From Pseudomonas denitrificans (nom. rej.) (GTDB lineage Bacteria; Pseudomonadota; Gammaproteobacteria; Pseudomonadales; Pseudomonadaceae), in the NCBI RefSeq assembly GCF_008807415.1, contig NZ_CP043626.1:1302001-1366000 (forward strand): 64,000 bases of DNA. Reading direction: 5' to 3'. Shown piece after piece: positions 1 through 9,047 of this stretch. The position numbers and the translations under genes are program-made. How positions within the stretch are numbered: the first letter of the stretch is position 1; every line of letters begins with the position of its first letter. The notes below the pieces were generated by a model. It was not told the DNA's origin. It did no database searches and saw only the letters and a program-made list of their open reading frames with translations.

Positions 1-1077
1 CGAGGTGTCGATGATGCCGCCCCAGGCATGGCTGAACTCGACCGGGCCGAGCTGCGGGAAGGCCTCGCGGAACTGTCCGGCCAGGCGCTGGAAGCTTTCC
101 GGGCGCTGGGTCAGGGCCTCGTCGCGGCGGCTGCCGAAGTGGTAGATGGCGTCGAAGCCGGCCCAGAGGATGCGGTTGTCGGCAGTCTTGCGCAGGTAAT
201 GGAACTGGTTGCCGGCATCGGCGATGCCGTAGCGGTCGACCCAGCCGATGGCGCGCAGCTGGTCGTCGGTGAGCGGCTGGGTGACCAGCGAGTAGTCGTA
301 CACCGGGATCACGCTGGAGTTCAGGTGGCCGAGCAGCGGCGGGGCGATGTTGGTGGCCAGGGCGATCTGCCCGGCCTCCAGCTCGCCACGATCGCAGCGC
401 AGCATCAGGCGGTCGCCGCGCTGGTGCAGCTCGTGCACCGGGGTGTTCTCGAACAGCTCGATGCCCTGCTCCAGGCATACCCGGCGCAGCTCGGCGGCCA
501 TCTTCGCCGGGTTGAGCAGCGCGTAGTTGGGTTCGAAAACGCCGGCCTTGTACAGCGGCGAGTCGAGTTTCTGCGCCAGTTCCGCGCCTTCGAGCCACTC
601 GCAGTCGATGCCGAAGCGCTGGTAGTTGCTCTGCATGCCGCGCAGGCCTTCGACCTGCCAGGGCTGCATGGCGACGCTGAGCTTGCCGCGACGCTCGAAC
701 TCCACGTTCATCCCGAAGCGCTTCAAGTCCGCCTCGAACTCTTCGAGATTCTGACGGCCCAGGCGTACAAGGGTTTCAGCTTCTTCCGGCCAGCGGCGCA
801 GGGCATTGCCTACGCCGTGGGAAATACTCGGCGCGCAGAAGCCACCGTTGCGCCCGCTCGCCTCGCCACCGCAGCGACGCGCCTCGACCACCGCGATGCT
901 CGCGCCGGGCCAGCGCAGGCGGGCGTGCAGGGCGGTCCAGAGACCTGTGAAGCCGCCGCCGACCACCACCAGGTCGAAGCGGCGATCCGCTTCCAGCGCC
1001 GGTGCGGCGGGAGCGGGATCGAGAGTGTCGAGCCAGAAAGGTCGGGGAGTGGCGTGCGCAAGAAGGGCGGATGTCAT
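1..1077 (-). CDS. FAD-dependent amine oxidoreductase (DAO family), 3' end outside window
   Basis: The reverse strand reads 359 codons from ATG at 1077 to the window edge with no stop, so the C-terminus is missing. Residues 34-50 carry the FAD-binding Rossmann fingerprint (FDLVVVGGGFTGLWTAL), followed by E-A-R-R-C-G-G-E-A-S-G-R-N-G-G, typical of the DAO superfamily and of gamma-glutamylputrescine oxidase-like (PuuB) proteins. Members oxidise an amine to an aldehyde or imine with oxygen as acceptor. The divergent AraC regulator and the plant-type aminoaldehyde dehydrogenase downstream of it fit an amine-to-acid route. The exact amine is not readable; sarcosine- or glycine-oxidase-like activity is the alternative. 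Confidence 0.85.
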   Translation of the reverse strand, partial: MTSALLAHATPRPFWLDTLDPAPAAPALEADRRFDLVVVGGGFTGLWTALHARLRWPGASIAVVEARRCGGEASGRNGGFCAPSISHGVGNALRRWPEEAETLVRLGRQNLEEFEADLKRFGMNVEFERRGKLSVAMQPWQVEGLRGMQSNYQRFGIDCEWLEGAELAQKLDSPLYKAGVFEPNYALLNPAKMAAELRRVCLEQGIELFENTPVHELHQRGDRLMLRCDRGELEAGQIALATNIAPPLLGHLNSSVIPVYDYSLVTQPLTDDQLRAIGWVDRYGIADAGNQFHYLRKTADNRILWAGFDAIYHFGSRRDEALTQRPESFQRLAGQFREAFPQLGPVEFSHAWGGIIDTS

Positions 1078-1244
1078 CGGAAAACTCCGGCAGAATGTCG
1101 GAAGAAAAAGCGGTCTTCGGGCCGCGTCCGAGTTTTGTAATCGCTCCGGGGTGCCAAGGCATACGGCTAGTCGCTCTTTGCGGGCACGCCCGGAGCAGGA
1201 CAAGCCGGCCAAGACCGGCAGGGGAAAACCATGAGCGCAGAAGC

Positions 1245-2072
1245 ATGAGCGAAGAGCAGGGCTGGAGCGCCACGCTCGAAGGCACGACTTACCAGCCCGA
1301 CCCGGCGAGCGCCGTTACCCACGCGGTGGTCATGCGTTATCACCAGGCCTGGCGTCGTCATGACATCGAGGCGCTGATGGCGCTGTTCGACCCGCAGGTG
1401 GAGTACAACGATTTCTTCCAGGGTCGTCGGATTGCGCCGAACGAACTGCGCGAGTACCTGCAGACCAGCATGCCCGCAGCAGGGGATGAGTCACAGGTCT
1501 ACGCCGACCGCCTGCGGGTCGATGGCGACACCGCCTTCCTGCAGTATCAGGTGACCCTGCGTGGCACCCAGGGGCTGGTGTCCTTCCGCGCCACCGAGGC
1601 CTATACCGTGCGCGACGGGCGGATCATCCGCGTCAACGAGCACGCAGCGCTGATCGGCCAGCCGCAGAAAACCGCCAGCGAGCCGCAGCCGCGCATGGCC
1701 GACAGCCGCCTCGGGCTCTCCGCACGGCAGCTGAGCCTGCTGGGTGGCGACATCCAGCAGTACTTCCAGCAGACCCGGCCATTCCTCAACCCCGACCTGG
1801 ACATGCCCCAGGTCGCGGCGGCCACCGGCTACACGCGCAACCAGATTTCCTACTTCCTCAACCAGGTACTGAGGCTGAGCTTCTACCAGTACCTGAACCA
1901 GCTGCGGCTGCGCCACCTGCTCAGCCAGCTCGACGGCGCTACCAGCGTCACGCGCATCGATGAGCTGGCGCGGGCAGCGGGGTTCCGCTCGTTGTCGACC
2001 TTCTACCGCTGCTTCCGCGAGGAGACGGGGTTGTCGCCCAAGGCGTACCTGGAACAGAAGGCGGCTTCGTGA
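1245..2072 (+). CDS. SnoaL-like domain fused to AraC-type HTH regulator
   Basis: A 275-residue protein. Residues about 25-140 look like a SnoaL/NTF2-like fold (AVVMRYHQAWRRHDIEALMALFDP, then Y-T-V-R-D-G-R-I). Residues about 165-270 are an AraC/XylS DNA-binding domain with two helix-turn-helix units, ending in the family signature (FRSLSTFYRCFREETGLSPKAYL). The NTF2-like pocket probably senses a small molecule, which is an unusual sensor for AraC proteins. It is divergent from the amine oxidase and lies just before the aldehyde dehydrogenase, so local control of both is likely. The start at 1245 has a weak own RBS. A five-codon frame beginning at 1231 after GGGGAA ends in an ATGA overlap with it, suggesting translational coupling. 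Confidence 0.85.
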   Translation: MSEEQGWSATLEGTTYQPDPASAVTHAVVMRYHQAWRRHDIEALMALFDPQVEYNDFFQGRRIAPNELREYLQTSMPAAGDESQVYADRLRVDGDTAFLQYQVTLRGTQGLVSFRATEAYTVRDGRIIRVNEHAALIGQPQKTASEPQPRMADSRLGLSARQLSLLGGDIQQYFQQTRPFLNPDLDMPQVAAATGYTRNQISYFLNQVLRLSFYQYLNQLRLRHLLSQLDGATSVTRIDELARAAGFRSLSTFYRCFREETGLSPKAYLEQKAAS

Positions 2073-2085
2073 GCGGAGTGCTTTT

Positions 2086-2166
2086 GTAGGATGGCGTGGA
2101 GCGAAGCGATACCCATCGATCACGGGTGACCCTGGCGATGGGTATCGCAAGCTCCACCCATCCTAC
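2086..2166. repeat. Inverted repeat element A, copy 1
   Basis: Two arms of about 31 bp, from GTAGGATGG at 2086 to the matching CCATCCTAC ending at 2166, face each other around a short loop, with GCGATACCCATCG and its complement inside. A second copy lies at 8955-9035. This is an intergenic palindrome that could form a large hairpin. It sits between a regulator and an aldehyde dehydrogenase and may act as a terminator or mRNA stabiliser. Confidence 0.8.
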
Positions 2167-2200
2167 GGGGCTTCCCCTCGGCTTCGCAGCCGGGCGGTTT

Positions 2201-2220
2201 GCGAGCAAGCTCGCTCCTAC
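2201..2220. repeat. REP-like palindrome
   Basis: GCGAGCAAGCTCGC followed by TCCTAC is the common Pseudomonas REP core, as seen in many intergenic spacers of the genus. It is adjacent to inverted repeat element A. Confidence 0.7.
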
Positions 2221-2331
2221 AGACAGTCCCCTCCGCGCGTGCCCGCATGCACGGCGCCCGCGTTATCAACCCCGTGCCCATTTCCCTATGCTCGGCCCAC
2301 AAGCATTCCAACAAGCTCAGGAGACCTTCGC

Positions 2332-3804
2332 ATGCGCGACCAGCTCTATATCGATGGCCAATGGCAGGCACCCGCGCAAGGCGGCCGCTTCGAGGTGTAC
2401 GAACCCTCCAGCGAAGCCGTACTGACTGAAGTCGCCGCTGCCACCGGCGAGGACGTGGATCGCGCCGTGCAGTCCGCGCGCCGGGCTTTCGATGAGGGCG
2501 AGTGGGGCCGCAGCAGTGGGAAGGAACGCGCCGGCTACCTGCGCGCCATCGCCGACAACCTGCGTGGCCGCCGCGAAGACCTGGCCCGCCTGGAGGTGCA
2601 GGACAACGGCAAGCCGCTGCCCGAGGCGCAGTGGGATATCGACGACGCCATCGGCTGCTTCGACTACTACGCCGAGCTGGCCGAAGGGCTGAATGACGAG
2701 GGCGAAGTGGTCGCGCTGCCCGACGAGCGTTTCGCCTGCCGCGTGCTGCGCGAGCCGGTCGGCGTGGCGGGGCAGATCATCCCGTGGAACTACCCGCTGC
2801 TGATGGCTTCGTGGAAGGTCGCGCCGGCGCTGGCCGCCGGTTGTACCGCCGTGCTCAAGCCTTCGGAACTGACCCCGCTGACTTCCCTGGAACTGGCCGC
2901 TGCCGCCGATGCGGTGGGCTTGCCCAGGGGCGTGCTCAACGTGGTCACCGGCCTGGGCCGTGACGCCGGTTCGCCGCTCTCGGCGCATCCGGGCGTGGAC
3001 AAGCTGGCCTTTACCGGCAGCGTGCCGACCGGGCGCGCGATCATGCAGGCGGCGGCCCAGGACATCAAGAACGTCAGCCTGGAGCTGGGCGGCAAATCGG
3101 CGTTCATCGTCTTCGATGACGCGGATGTCGAGGCAGCCGTGGAGTGGATCCTGTTCGGCATCTTCTGGAACCAGGGCCAGGTGTGCAGCGCCACATCGCG
3201 CCTGCTGGTGCAGGACGGGCTGCATGACCGGCTGATCGAGCGCCTGGTGGAAGAAACCCGCCGCATCACCATCGGCAACGGCCTGGAGCCGGGCGTGCTG
3301 CTCGGCCCGCTGGTCAGCGCCGGCCAGCACGCCAAGGTGTTGCAGGCCATCGCAGCCGGCGTGCGCGATGGGGCGAAGCTGGTCACTGGCGGCAAGCGTC
3401 CGGCCCATTGCGACAAGGGCTGGTTCGTCGAGCCGACCGTGTTCATCGATGCGCCGCTGGAGAGCGCAGTGTGGCGTGAGGAAATCTTCGGCCCGGTGCT
3501 CGCCGTGCGCCGCTTCAAGGACGAAGCCGAGGCGCTGCGCCTGGCCAACGACAGCCAGTTCGGCTTGGCAGCGGCGGTGATGTCCGCCGACCCGGCGCGT
3601 TGCCAGCGCGTGAGCCGCGGCCTGCGCGCGGGCATCGTCTGGGTCAACTGTTCGCAGCCGACCTTCACCCAGGCGCCGTGGGGCGGCTACAAGCAGAGCG
3701 GCATCGGCCGCGAGCTGGGCGTATGGGGGCTGGACAACTACCTGGAGACCAAGCAGGTCACCGAGTACCTCAGCGACCAGCCGTGGGGTTGGTACATCAA
3801 GTGA
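2332..3804 (+). CDS. NAD-dependent aldehyde dehydrogenase, aminoaldehyde/betaine-aldehyde (ALDH10-like) type
   Basis: A 490-residue cytosolic ALDH. Visible catalytic parts are N153 (IIPWN), K176 (LKPSE, cofactor), E251 (LELGG) and nucleophile C285 (GQVC). The C-terminus W-G-L-D-N-Y-L-E-T-K-Q-V-T-E-Y-L-S plus PWGWY closely resembles plant ALDH10 aminoaldehyde dehydrogenases. Such enzymes oxidise gamma-aminobutyraldehyde, 3-aminopropionaldehyde or betaine aldehyde to the acid. The start ATG at 2332 is preceded by CAGGAGACC. An amine oxidase and an APC permease nearby support a role in amine use. The substrate is inferred. Confidence 0.92.
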   Translation: MRDQLYIDGQWQAPAQGGRFEVYEPSSEAVLTEVAAATGEDVDRAVQSARRAFDEGEWGRSSGKERAGYLRAIADNLRGRREDLARLEVQDNGKPLPEAQWDIDDAIGCFDYYAELAEGLNDEGEVVALPDERFACRVLREPVGVAGQIIPWNYPLLMASWKVAPALAAGCTAVLKPSELTPLTSLELAAAADAVGLPRGVLNVVTGLGRDAGSPLSAHPGVDKLAFTGSVPTGRAIMQAAAQDIKNVSLELGGKSAFIVFDDADVEAAVEWILFGIFWNQGQVCSATSRLLVQDGLHDRLIERLVEETRRITIGNGLEPGVLLGPLVSAGQHAKVLQAIAAGVRDGAKLVTGGKRPAHCDKGWFVEPTVFIDAPLESAVWREEIFGPVLAVRRFKDEAEALRLANDSQFGLAAAVMSADPARCQRVSRGLRAGIVWVNCSQPTFTQAPWGGYKQSGIGRELGVWGLDNYLETKQVTEYLSDQPWGWYIK

Positions 3805-3814
3805 TGTGAGGGGG

Positions 3815-3895
3815 CGGCGGATAACCTGTTCCAGGTTATTCGCCCTACGCCGGCATGCCCTTGTAGGGCGCATAACGCGCCAGCGTTATCCGCCG
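3815..3895. repeat. Inverted repeat element B, copy 1
   Basis: GGCGGATAAC...GCCCTAC faces GTAGGGCGCATAACGC...GTTATCCGCC. The same arms recur in the other order at 12960-13034. It lies directly after the aldehyde dehydrogenase stop and may serve as a transcription barrier. No gene was seen here. Confidence 0.8.
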
Positions 3896-3958
3896 TTGGC
3901 GTTGCCTGCGTTGTTGTGCGTGTTTCTGCAGCGCTTCGGCGTAAGCGCGGATTCTGTG

Positions 3959-4135
3959 TTTCGCCCCCTCGGGCGACCGACTTTGCCAAACGACGGATGG
4001 CCGCCCCACGCAAAGTAGGCAAAGGTCTGGCCCCGGACATCCGGTTTTTCGCTTAGGCGAACAATTCCCTCGTTGAACGGGGCGTTCGGAGTGCGCTGAT
4101 GTTTCTCTGGAAGGCTTAAGAGCCAAAGCTGGATC
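3959..4135. repeat. Long dispersed intergenic repeat C, copy 1
   Basis: The stretch starts GTTTCGCCCCCTCGGGCGACC, continues through GCCCCGGACATCCGGTTTTT and CCTCGTTGAAC, and ends near CTTAAGAGCCAAAGCTGG. The same ordered blocks recur at 8672-8940 with an extra insert. Short reading frames inside are not credible genes. The gap 3805-4201 between the dehydrogenase and the permease contains only elements B and C. Confidence 0.75.
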
Positions 4136-4201
4136 GGTGGGGCCCTTCGTAGGACCGAGGGGACGCCTAGTCCTTGCTCGCGAACCGCACGGCACGGGGC
4201 A

Positions 4202-5536
4202 TCAAACGCTCAGCCCCACCCGCCCCTTGCTGCGCAGGTAGAGGCCGTAGATCAGCCCGATCACCAGCCATGCGCTACCCATGGTCAGCGCATGAATATC
4301 CATGCCATCGAGCACCGTCAGCACCACCGCGATGCCCACGATGGGTACCAGCCAGTGGGCGAACCAGCGCCGGCTGCGGCCCTTGATGCCCAGCTTGACC
4401 AGCACCGACAGGTGCAGCAGGACGAAGGCGGTGAGCGCGCCGAAGTTGACGAAGGAGGCGAGGGTGTCGATGCGCTCGCGCATCACCAGGGCGATACCCA
4501 GCGACAGCAGGGTCGACAGCACCAGCGCCACATGCGGAGTGCCGTGGCGGCGGTGCAGGCGGGCGAACAGCGTTGGCAGCTGGCGGTCACGGCTCATGGC
4601 AAACAGCACACGGGAGACGCCGACCTGCATCGGCAGCGCGTTGGTCAGCCCAACCATCACCGCGATCACCCAGGCCAGCAGCAGGGCGACCCAGGGGCCG
4701 ATCTGTGCTGCAGTCAGTTCGTAGATGGCTGCCGAGGCGTCCTTGATCGCCACACCCGGCATCAGGTTGCCCAGCACCCAGGTGGTCACCACGAACAGCG
4801 TCGCGCAGATGAACAGCACCAGCAGGATGGCGCGGCCGACCAGCCGGCGGTCGTTGTCCTTCACTTCTTCGGCGAGGGTGGAAATGGCATCGAAGCCCAG
4901 GAACGACAGCACGCAGATGGACGTGGCGGTGAACACCTTGCCGACATCGAAGGCGCTGTTGTCGAAGAACGGCGCGGCAGTCAGTGTGCCGGCGCCCTTG
5001 CCTTGCGCCAGCGCGAACAGCGCCAGCGCCAGCAGGCCGAACATCACCGTGAACTGCAGGACCACCGAAACCATGCTGACACGCGTAGTGACGGCGACGC
5101 CGAACCAGTTGATGCCCAGTGACACCGCCACCAGCAGCACCAGGCACAGCGCGCGGTCGAGGCCGGGAACCAGGATCTGCAGGCCCACCGACATGATCAG
5201 GAACACCAGGGCGGGGATCAGCAGGTAATCCAGCAGGATCAGCCAGCCGGCAACGAAGCCCGGAACCTCGCCCAGGCTGTGCCGGGCGAAACCATAGACG
5301 GAGCCGGCGCTCTGTACTTCGTTGGACAGCGTGGCGTAGCTCTGCGCGGTGAAGTACATGCAGATCGCGCCCAGCAGGTACGCCAGCGCGATCAGGCCGC
5401 CCGAGGCGTCCCAGACGAAGCCGAAGGTGGTCAGTGGCGCCATTGGCGCGATATAGGCCATGCCATAGGCCACCAGGTCTTTCAGGCCGAGGGTGCGCTT
5501 GAGCTGCGCGCCCCCGTGGGGAACTGCAACGCCCAT
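4202..5536 (-). CDS. APC-family amino acid/polyamine permease
   Basis: A 444-residue integral membrane protein with about 12 hydrophobic segments. The N-terminus (KRTLGLKDLVAYGMAYIAP) has the first-helix signature of the APC superfamily and resembles putrescine importer PuuP and related amino acid permeases. The ATG at 5536 is preceded by GGAGCC. It is followed on the same strand, across about 60 bp, by... more exactly it lies downstream of the amidohydrolase gene (start 7234), so the two probably form one transcript. It likely imports the amine or amide that neighbouring enzymes degrade; substrate unknown. Confidence 0.92.
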   Translation of the reverse strand: MGVAVPHGGAQLKRTLGLKDLVAYGMAYIAPMAPLTTFGFVWDASGGLIALAYLLGAICMYFTAQSYATLSNEVQSAGSVYGFARHSLGEVPGFVAGWLILLDYLLIPALVFLIMSVGLQILVPGLDRALCLVLLVAVSLGINWFGVAVTTRVSMVSVVLQFTVMFGLLALALFALAQGKGAGTLTAAPFFDNSAFDVGKVFTATSICVLSFLGFDAISTLAEEVKDNDRRLVGRAILLVLFICATLFVVTTWVLGNLMPGVAIKDASAAIYELTAAQIGPWVALLLAWVIAVMVGLTNALPMQVGVSRVLFAMSRDRQLPTLFARLHRRHGTPHVALVLSTLLSLGIALVMRERIDTLASFVNFGALTAFVLLHLSVLVKLGIKGRSRRWFAHWLVPIVGIAVVLTVLDGMDIHALTMGSAWLVIGLIYGLYLRSKGRVGLSV

Positions 5537-5597
5537 GATCAGGCTCCACTTTTATTGTTGTTGGAAGAAGGGCCCGCCTCGCTGGCGGGCCGCTGGC

Positions 5598-7234
5598 TCA
5601 GCCTGCGAAGGCGGCGTCGCGGTGGACCTCGCGGCCTTCGAGCAGGGTCAGCAGGACCTGGGTCTGACCGATCTCGTAGGGGGAGATGGCATAGAGGTCG
5701 CGGTCCAGCAGGATCAGGTCGGCGTACTTGCCCGGCGCAAGGCTGCCGGTACAGTCGTCGCGCCAGGCGGCGTGGGCGGCGTTGATCGTGTAGCCCTTGA
5801 TCGCATCCGCGATACCGATGCGGTGTTGCGCGGTCTGCACCGGGCTGTCGTTGCCCAGCGCCGGGTTCTGCCGGGTGAGGGCGCACTGGATGATCTGGAA
5901 CGGATCGAAACCGGTCACCCCCCAGTCGCTGCTGAGCATGCAGGTCACGCCCTGGCGCACGAACTCGCCCAGCGGATAGATGTACTGGCTGCGCTCGGGG
6001 CCGATCATGGCTTCGACTATGGCGTCGGCCTCGGGGTTGGGTTGCGCCCACAGTGTCTGGTAGTTGGCCAGCGCGCCGAGCTGCTTGAAGCGCGGGATAT
6101 CCGCCGGGTCGACCACCTGCAGGTGCGCCAGCTGGTGGCGTGAATCCCACTGGCCGTTACGCTCGCGGGCGACCTCCAGGCCGTTGAGCGCGGCACGCAC
6201 GGCGCCGTCGCCGATGCTGTGCACGTGGATCTGGAAACCCTCGCGGTCGAAGGCGCTGAAGAACTCGTCGATCTGCTCCTGGCTGAACATCAGCTCGGCA
6301 TTCCCGCCGGTATCGCTGCGGGGCGCGGCCAGCACCGCCGTGCCGTTCTCCAGCACGCCGTCAAGGAAGAACTTGGCCGAGTGCAGGCGCACCCGGTCGC
6401 CTTGGTAAGTGGCGCGCAGGTCCTTGAGTTCGGCCATCTGCTCGGCCAGCGACTTGTGCGCGAAGATCTTCGACGTGGCGCAGACGCGCAGGGTCAGGTC
6501 ACCGCGATCATGGGAGGCCTGGTAGTTCTTCAGGTAGTTGCGCGCGGCCATGGCGTCGAGCACGCCGGTGATGCCGCGCGCGTTGAAGGCCTTGCTGTAG
6601 TGCGCCATGGCCTGCAGGTAGTCGTCGTCGGTATAGCCGGGGCGATGCGGTTCATCGCCCAGATGGCGTCTTCCACCAGCCAGCCCTTCGGCGTGCCGTC
6701 GGCCAGGCGCAGGTATTCGCCGTTGTCCGGCTCGGCACTGCCCGGGCGCACGCCGGCCAGTTCGAAGGCGGCGCTGTTGGCCCAGCCGTTGTGGTAGTCG
6801 CTGGCGAACATCAGCGCCGGACGGCCGTCGGTGACGCTGTCGAGCCGCTCCTTGGTGAGCTGTTCGGGCGTGAAGCGCGCGGAGGAGAAACCGACGCCGC
6901 GAATCCAGGGTTTTTCCGGGTGCGCCTGGGCGAAGGTGCGGATGGTTTCCAGCAGCTCGTCGAGGGTGGTGGCGTCATACAGCGAGGCGTTGTGGTAGAG
7001 GTCGGCGGCGCTGAGCTGGAAGTGTACGTGGGTGTCCTGCAGGCCCGGCAGCATCAGCCGGCCGCCGGCGTCGATGCGGCGGGTGGCACTGTTGGCCAGC
7101 GCCTCGATCTCGACATTGCTGCCGACGGCGAGGATGCGACCGCGCTGAATGGCGATGGCCTCGGCGCGCGGTTGGCGCTCGTTCATCGTGCGGATGTCGG
7201 CGTGGGTGATGATCAGTTCGGCGGCGGTGGACAT
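5598..7234 (-). CDS. Amidohydrolase, Amidohydro_3/YtcJ type, with one apparent frameshift
   Basis: Two reading frames join into one 545-residue metal-dependent hydrolase if a single base is added to the four-base G run at 6639-6642. The protein then reads continuously through R-I-A-P-G-Y-T-D-D-D-Y-L-Q. H69 and H71 (DTHVHF) are the first metal ligands; HVHSIGD and the C-terminal GSLAPGKYADLILLDRD are family hallmarks. Relatives include N-substituted formamide deformylase. The start at 7234 is chosen over TTG 7249 because CTGGAGTC lies correctly before it. It is divergent from a LysR gene. The break looks like a sequencing error; a true pseudogene is the alternative. Confidence 0.85.
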
Positions 7235-7616
7235 GGTGACTCCAGGCAAGGCGGAAGGGTTCGAAAGGATCAGGGCCTGACGGGATCGAACGGGGCGTCA
7301 TCGCGGAGGCTGCGTATCGCCCGGATGACGGTCGTTCGTCCACGCTGGAAACGGCGCTGGAGAGAGAGCAGGGCGGACTTGCCAAGCGCGTCACCGAACG
7401 CGGCACGGGGACGCATCAGGACGAGCGCAGGTAGGCGGGCAAGGCAGCTTATTTTCATTTCTGAGTTCAAAATGCGTGACGATGAGGCAGGGTGGCTTTC
7501 CATGGGGAAAGGGCCTTTCTCTTGATTCTTGTTGGCGTTGCGCAGAGGCTAAGGGCCTTCCAGGCGGCGAGTAAGCGGCGCCTTGGAATAACACTTGGGA
7601 AAATTCGGACTCAATC
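7235..7616. other. Divergent intergenic region between amidohydrolase and LysR genes
   Basis: This 382-bp stretch separates two divergent starts and should hold both promoters and LysR sites. An AT-richer part at about 7450-7480 (TTTTCATTTCTGAGTTC) is the likeliest promoter zone. No convincing gene or repeat was seen. Confidence 0.4.
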
Positions 7617-8525
7617 GTGGACAAGCTCAACAGCCTGCAGCTATTCGTCATCAGCGCCGAGCTCGGCAGCTTCAGCCGCGCCGCCGAGGAGTTGGGCAAG
7701 ACGCCTTCGGCGGTGGCCAAGTCGGTCGGGCAGTTGGAGCAGGAAGTGGGTGCGCGGCTGTTCGAGCGCACCACCCGCAGCATGGCGCTGACCGAGGCCG
7801 GGCAGCTCTATCTGGAAACAGCGCGGGAAGTGCTGGAGCGCATGCGCGAGTCCGAGGAGGAAATCGCCCAGCTGCACCACAGCCTCAAGGGGCGCCTGCG
7901 CATCAATGGCCCGTTGGCGTTCGGTCGACCCTTCCTCAACGGCGCCTGCGCCAGCTTCATGCGCAAGCACCCGGACATGAGCCTGCAGGTCGACCTGACC
8001 GATGCCTACATCGACATGCTTGATGGTCGCTACGACCTTGCCCTGCGCCTGGGACACAGCGACCTGCCGGGGCTGATCGCGCAACCGGTCGGAGAGAGTC
8101 GCATCGTGTTCTGTGCCAGCCCCGACTACCTGGAGCGCTGCGGCGTGCCGGAGCGGCCCGAGCAACTGGTGGAGCACGAATGCCTAGTCTATCGCCACCC
8201 GGCGCTGGGCGAGAGCTGGCTGATCGAGCGGGCCGGCGAGCGGCTGTTGCTACCGCGCAGCGGGCGCTTGAACAGCGATAACCAGGAATTGCTGCTGGAG
8301 GCCTGCCTGGCTGGGCAGGGCGTGCTGCCGTGCCCGGTCTGGAGCGTGCTGCCGTACCTGCGGGACGGGCGGTTGTGGACGATCCTCGATGACTGCCATT
8401 TTGACCCCAAGGCCTTGGGGTCGGAGTTGCTGGCGGTGTATCCGAGTACGCGGCGGGCGACGCGGAAGATCATCGCGTTCATCGAGCATCTGCGGGATTA
8501 CCTGCGGGAGCAGAGGTTGGTGTAA
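7617..8525 (+). CDS. LysR-family transcriptional regulator (paralog 1)
   Basis: A 302-residue protein with an N-terminal winged HTH (residues about 5-62: FSRAAEELGKTPSAVAKSVGQLE) and a LysR substrate-binding domain (about 90-295). The start is GTG at 7617; the same D-K start follows the TTG of paralog 2 at 9962, which supports it. It is divergent from the first amidohydrolase gene, its probable target, and probably responds to the substrate or product of that enzyme. Confidence 0.93.
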   Translation: MDKLNSLQLFVISAELGSFSRAAEELGKTPSAVAKSVGQLEQEVGARLFERTTRSMALTEAGQLYLETAREVLERMRESEEEIAQLHHSLKGRLRINGPLAFGRPFLNGACASFMRKHPDMSLQVDLTDAYIDMLDGRYDLALRLGHSDLPGLIAQPVGESRIVFCASPDYLERCGVPERPEQLVEHECLVYRHPALGESWLIERAGERLLLPRSGRLNSDNQELLLEACLAGQGVLPCPVWSVLPYLRDGRLWTILDDCHFDPKALGSELLAVYPSTRRATRKIIAFIEHLRDYLREQRLV

Positions 8526-8560
8526 GACGTACAACCGTTCGCGGTGGTACGCCGCTCCAT

Positions 8561-8586
8561 TGTAGGAGCGGGCCATGCCCGCGATC
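8561..8586. repeat. REP-like palindrome
   Basis: TGTAGGAGCGGGCCATGCCC with stem GCGGGC-CAT-GCCCGC at 8568-8582, a frequent Pseudomonas intergenic motif. It lies just after the LysR gene and may end transcription. Confidence 0.7.
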
Positions 8587-8671
8587 CGTCGGCAGGGCCG
8601 GCGCCAGCATTGCAGAGTTGCTTCGGCTTGGGTGTATTGCGCCGCCACGGCGTGCGCGCGGGCTTCTTGTT

Positions 8672-8940
8672 TCGCCCCCTCGGGCGACCTTCTTTGGCAA
8701 ACGACCCAAAGAAGGAAGGTCTTGCCCCGGACATCCGGTTTTTCGCTTGGGGCGAAAAATACCCTCGTTGAAGCGAAGTTTCAGGGGCACGCCACGACGG
8801 GCCATCCCTGGCCCATCGTGGCTCTCGCGACATCCATGTCGCTCAACCCCTGAAACTCCGCTTCAACGAGGCCTCCTGAACGGGGTATTCGGAGTGCTCG
8901 GATGTTTCGCTGGAAGACTTAAGAGCCAAAGCCAAAGCTG
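8672..8940. repeat. Long dispersed intergenic repeat C, copy 2, with nested inverted repeats
   Basis: It shares ordered blocks with 3959-4135 but contains an extra segment. Arms of 25 bp with one mismatch (8763-8787 and 8847-8871) enclose a second hairpin (GCCACGACGGGCCA against TGGCCCATCGTGGC, about 8790-8823). The whole gap 8526-9047 between two convergent LysR genes is repeats only; no gene is supported. Confidence 0.75.
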
Positions 8941-8954
8941 GTCGCTGCGTATTT

Positions 8955-9035
8955 GTAGGATGGGTGGAGCGCAGCGATACCCATGCTGTCGGTGTGAGGC
9001 ATTGATGGGTATCGCTGCGCTCCACGCCATCCTAC
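8955..9035. repeat. Inverted repeat element A, copy 2
   Basis: The same GTAGGATGG...CCATCCTAC palindrome as at 2086-2166, with a different loop. It sits just downstream of both convergent LysR genes, where a bidirectional terminator would be expected. Confidence 0.8.
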
Positions 9036-9047
9036 GTTGAGCCGCTG

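Noticed and set aside
28..1140. Plus-strand open frame at the window start
   Set aside because: The minus strand reads a recognisable FAD oxidoreductase through the same bases.
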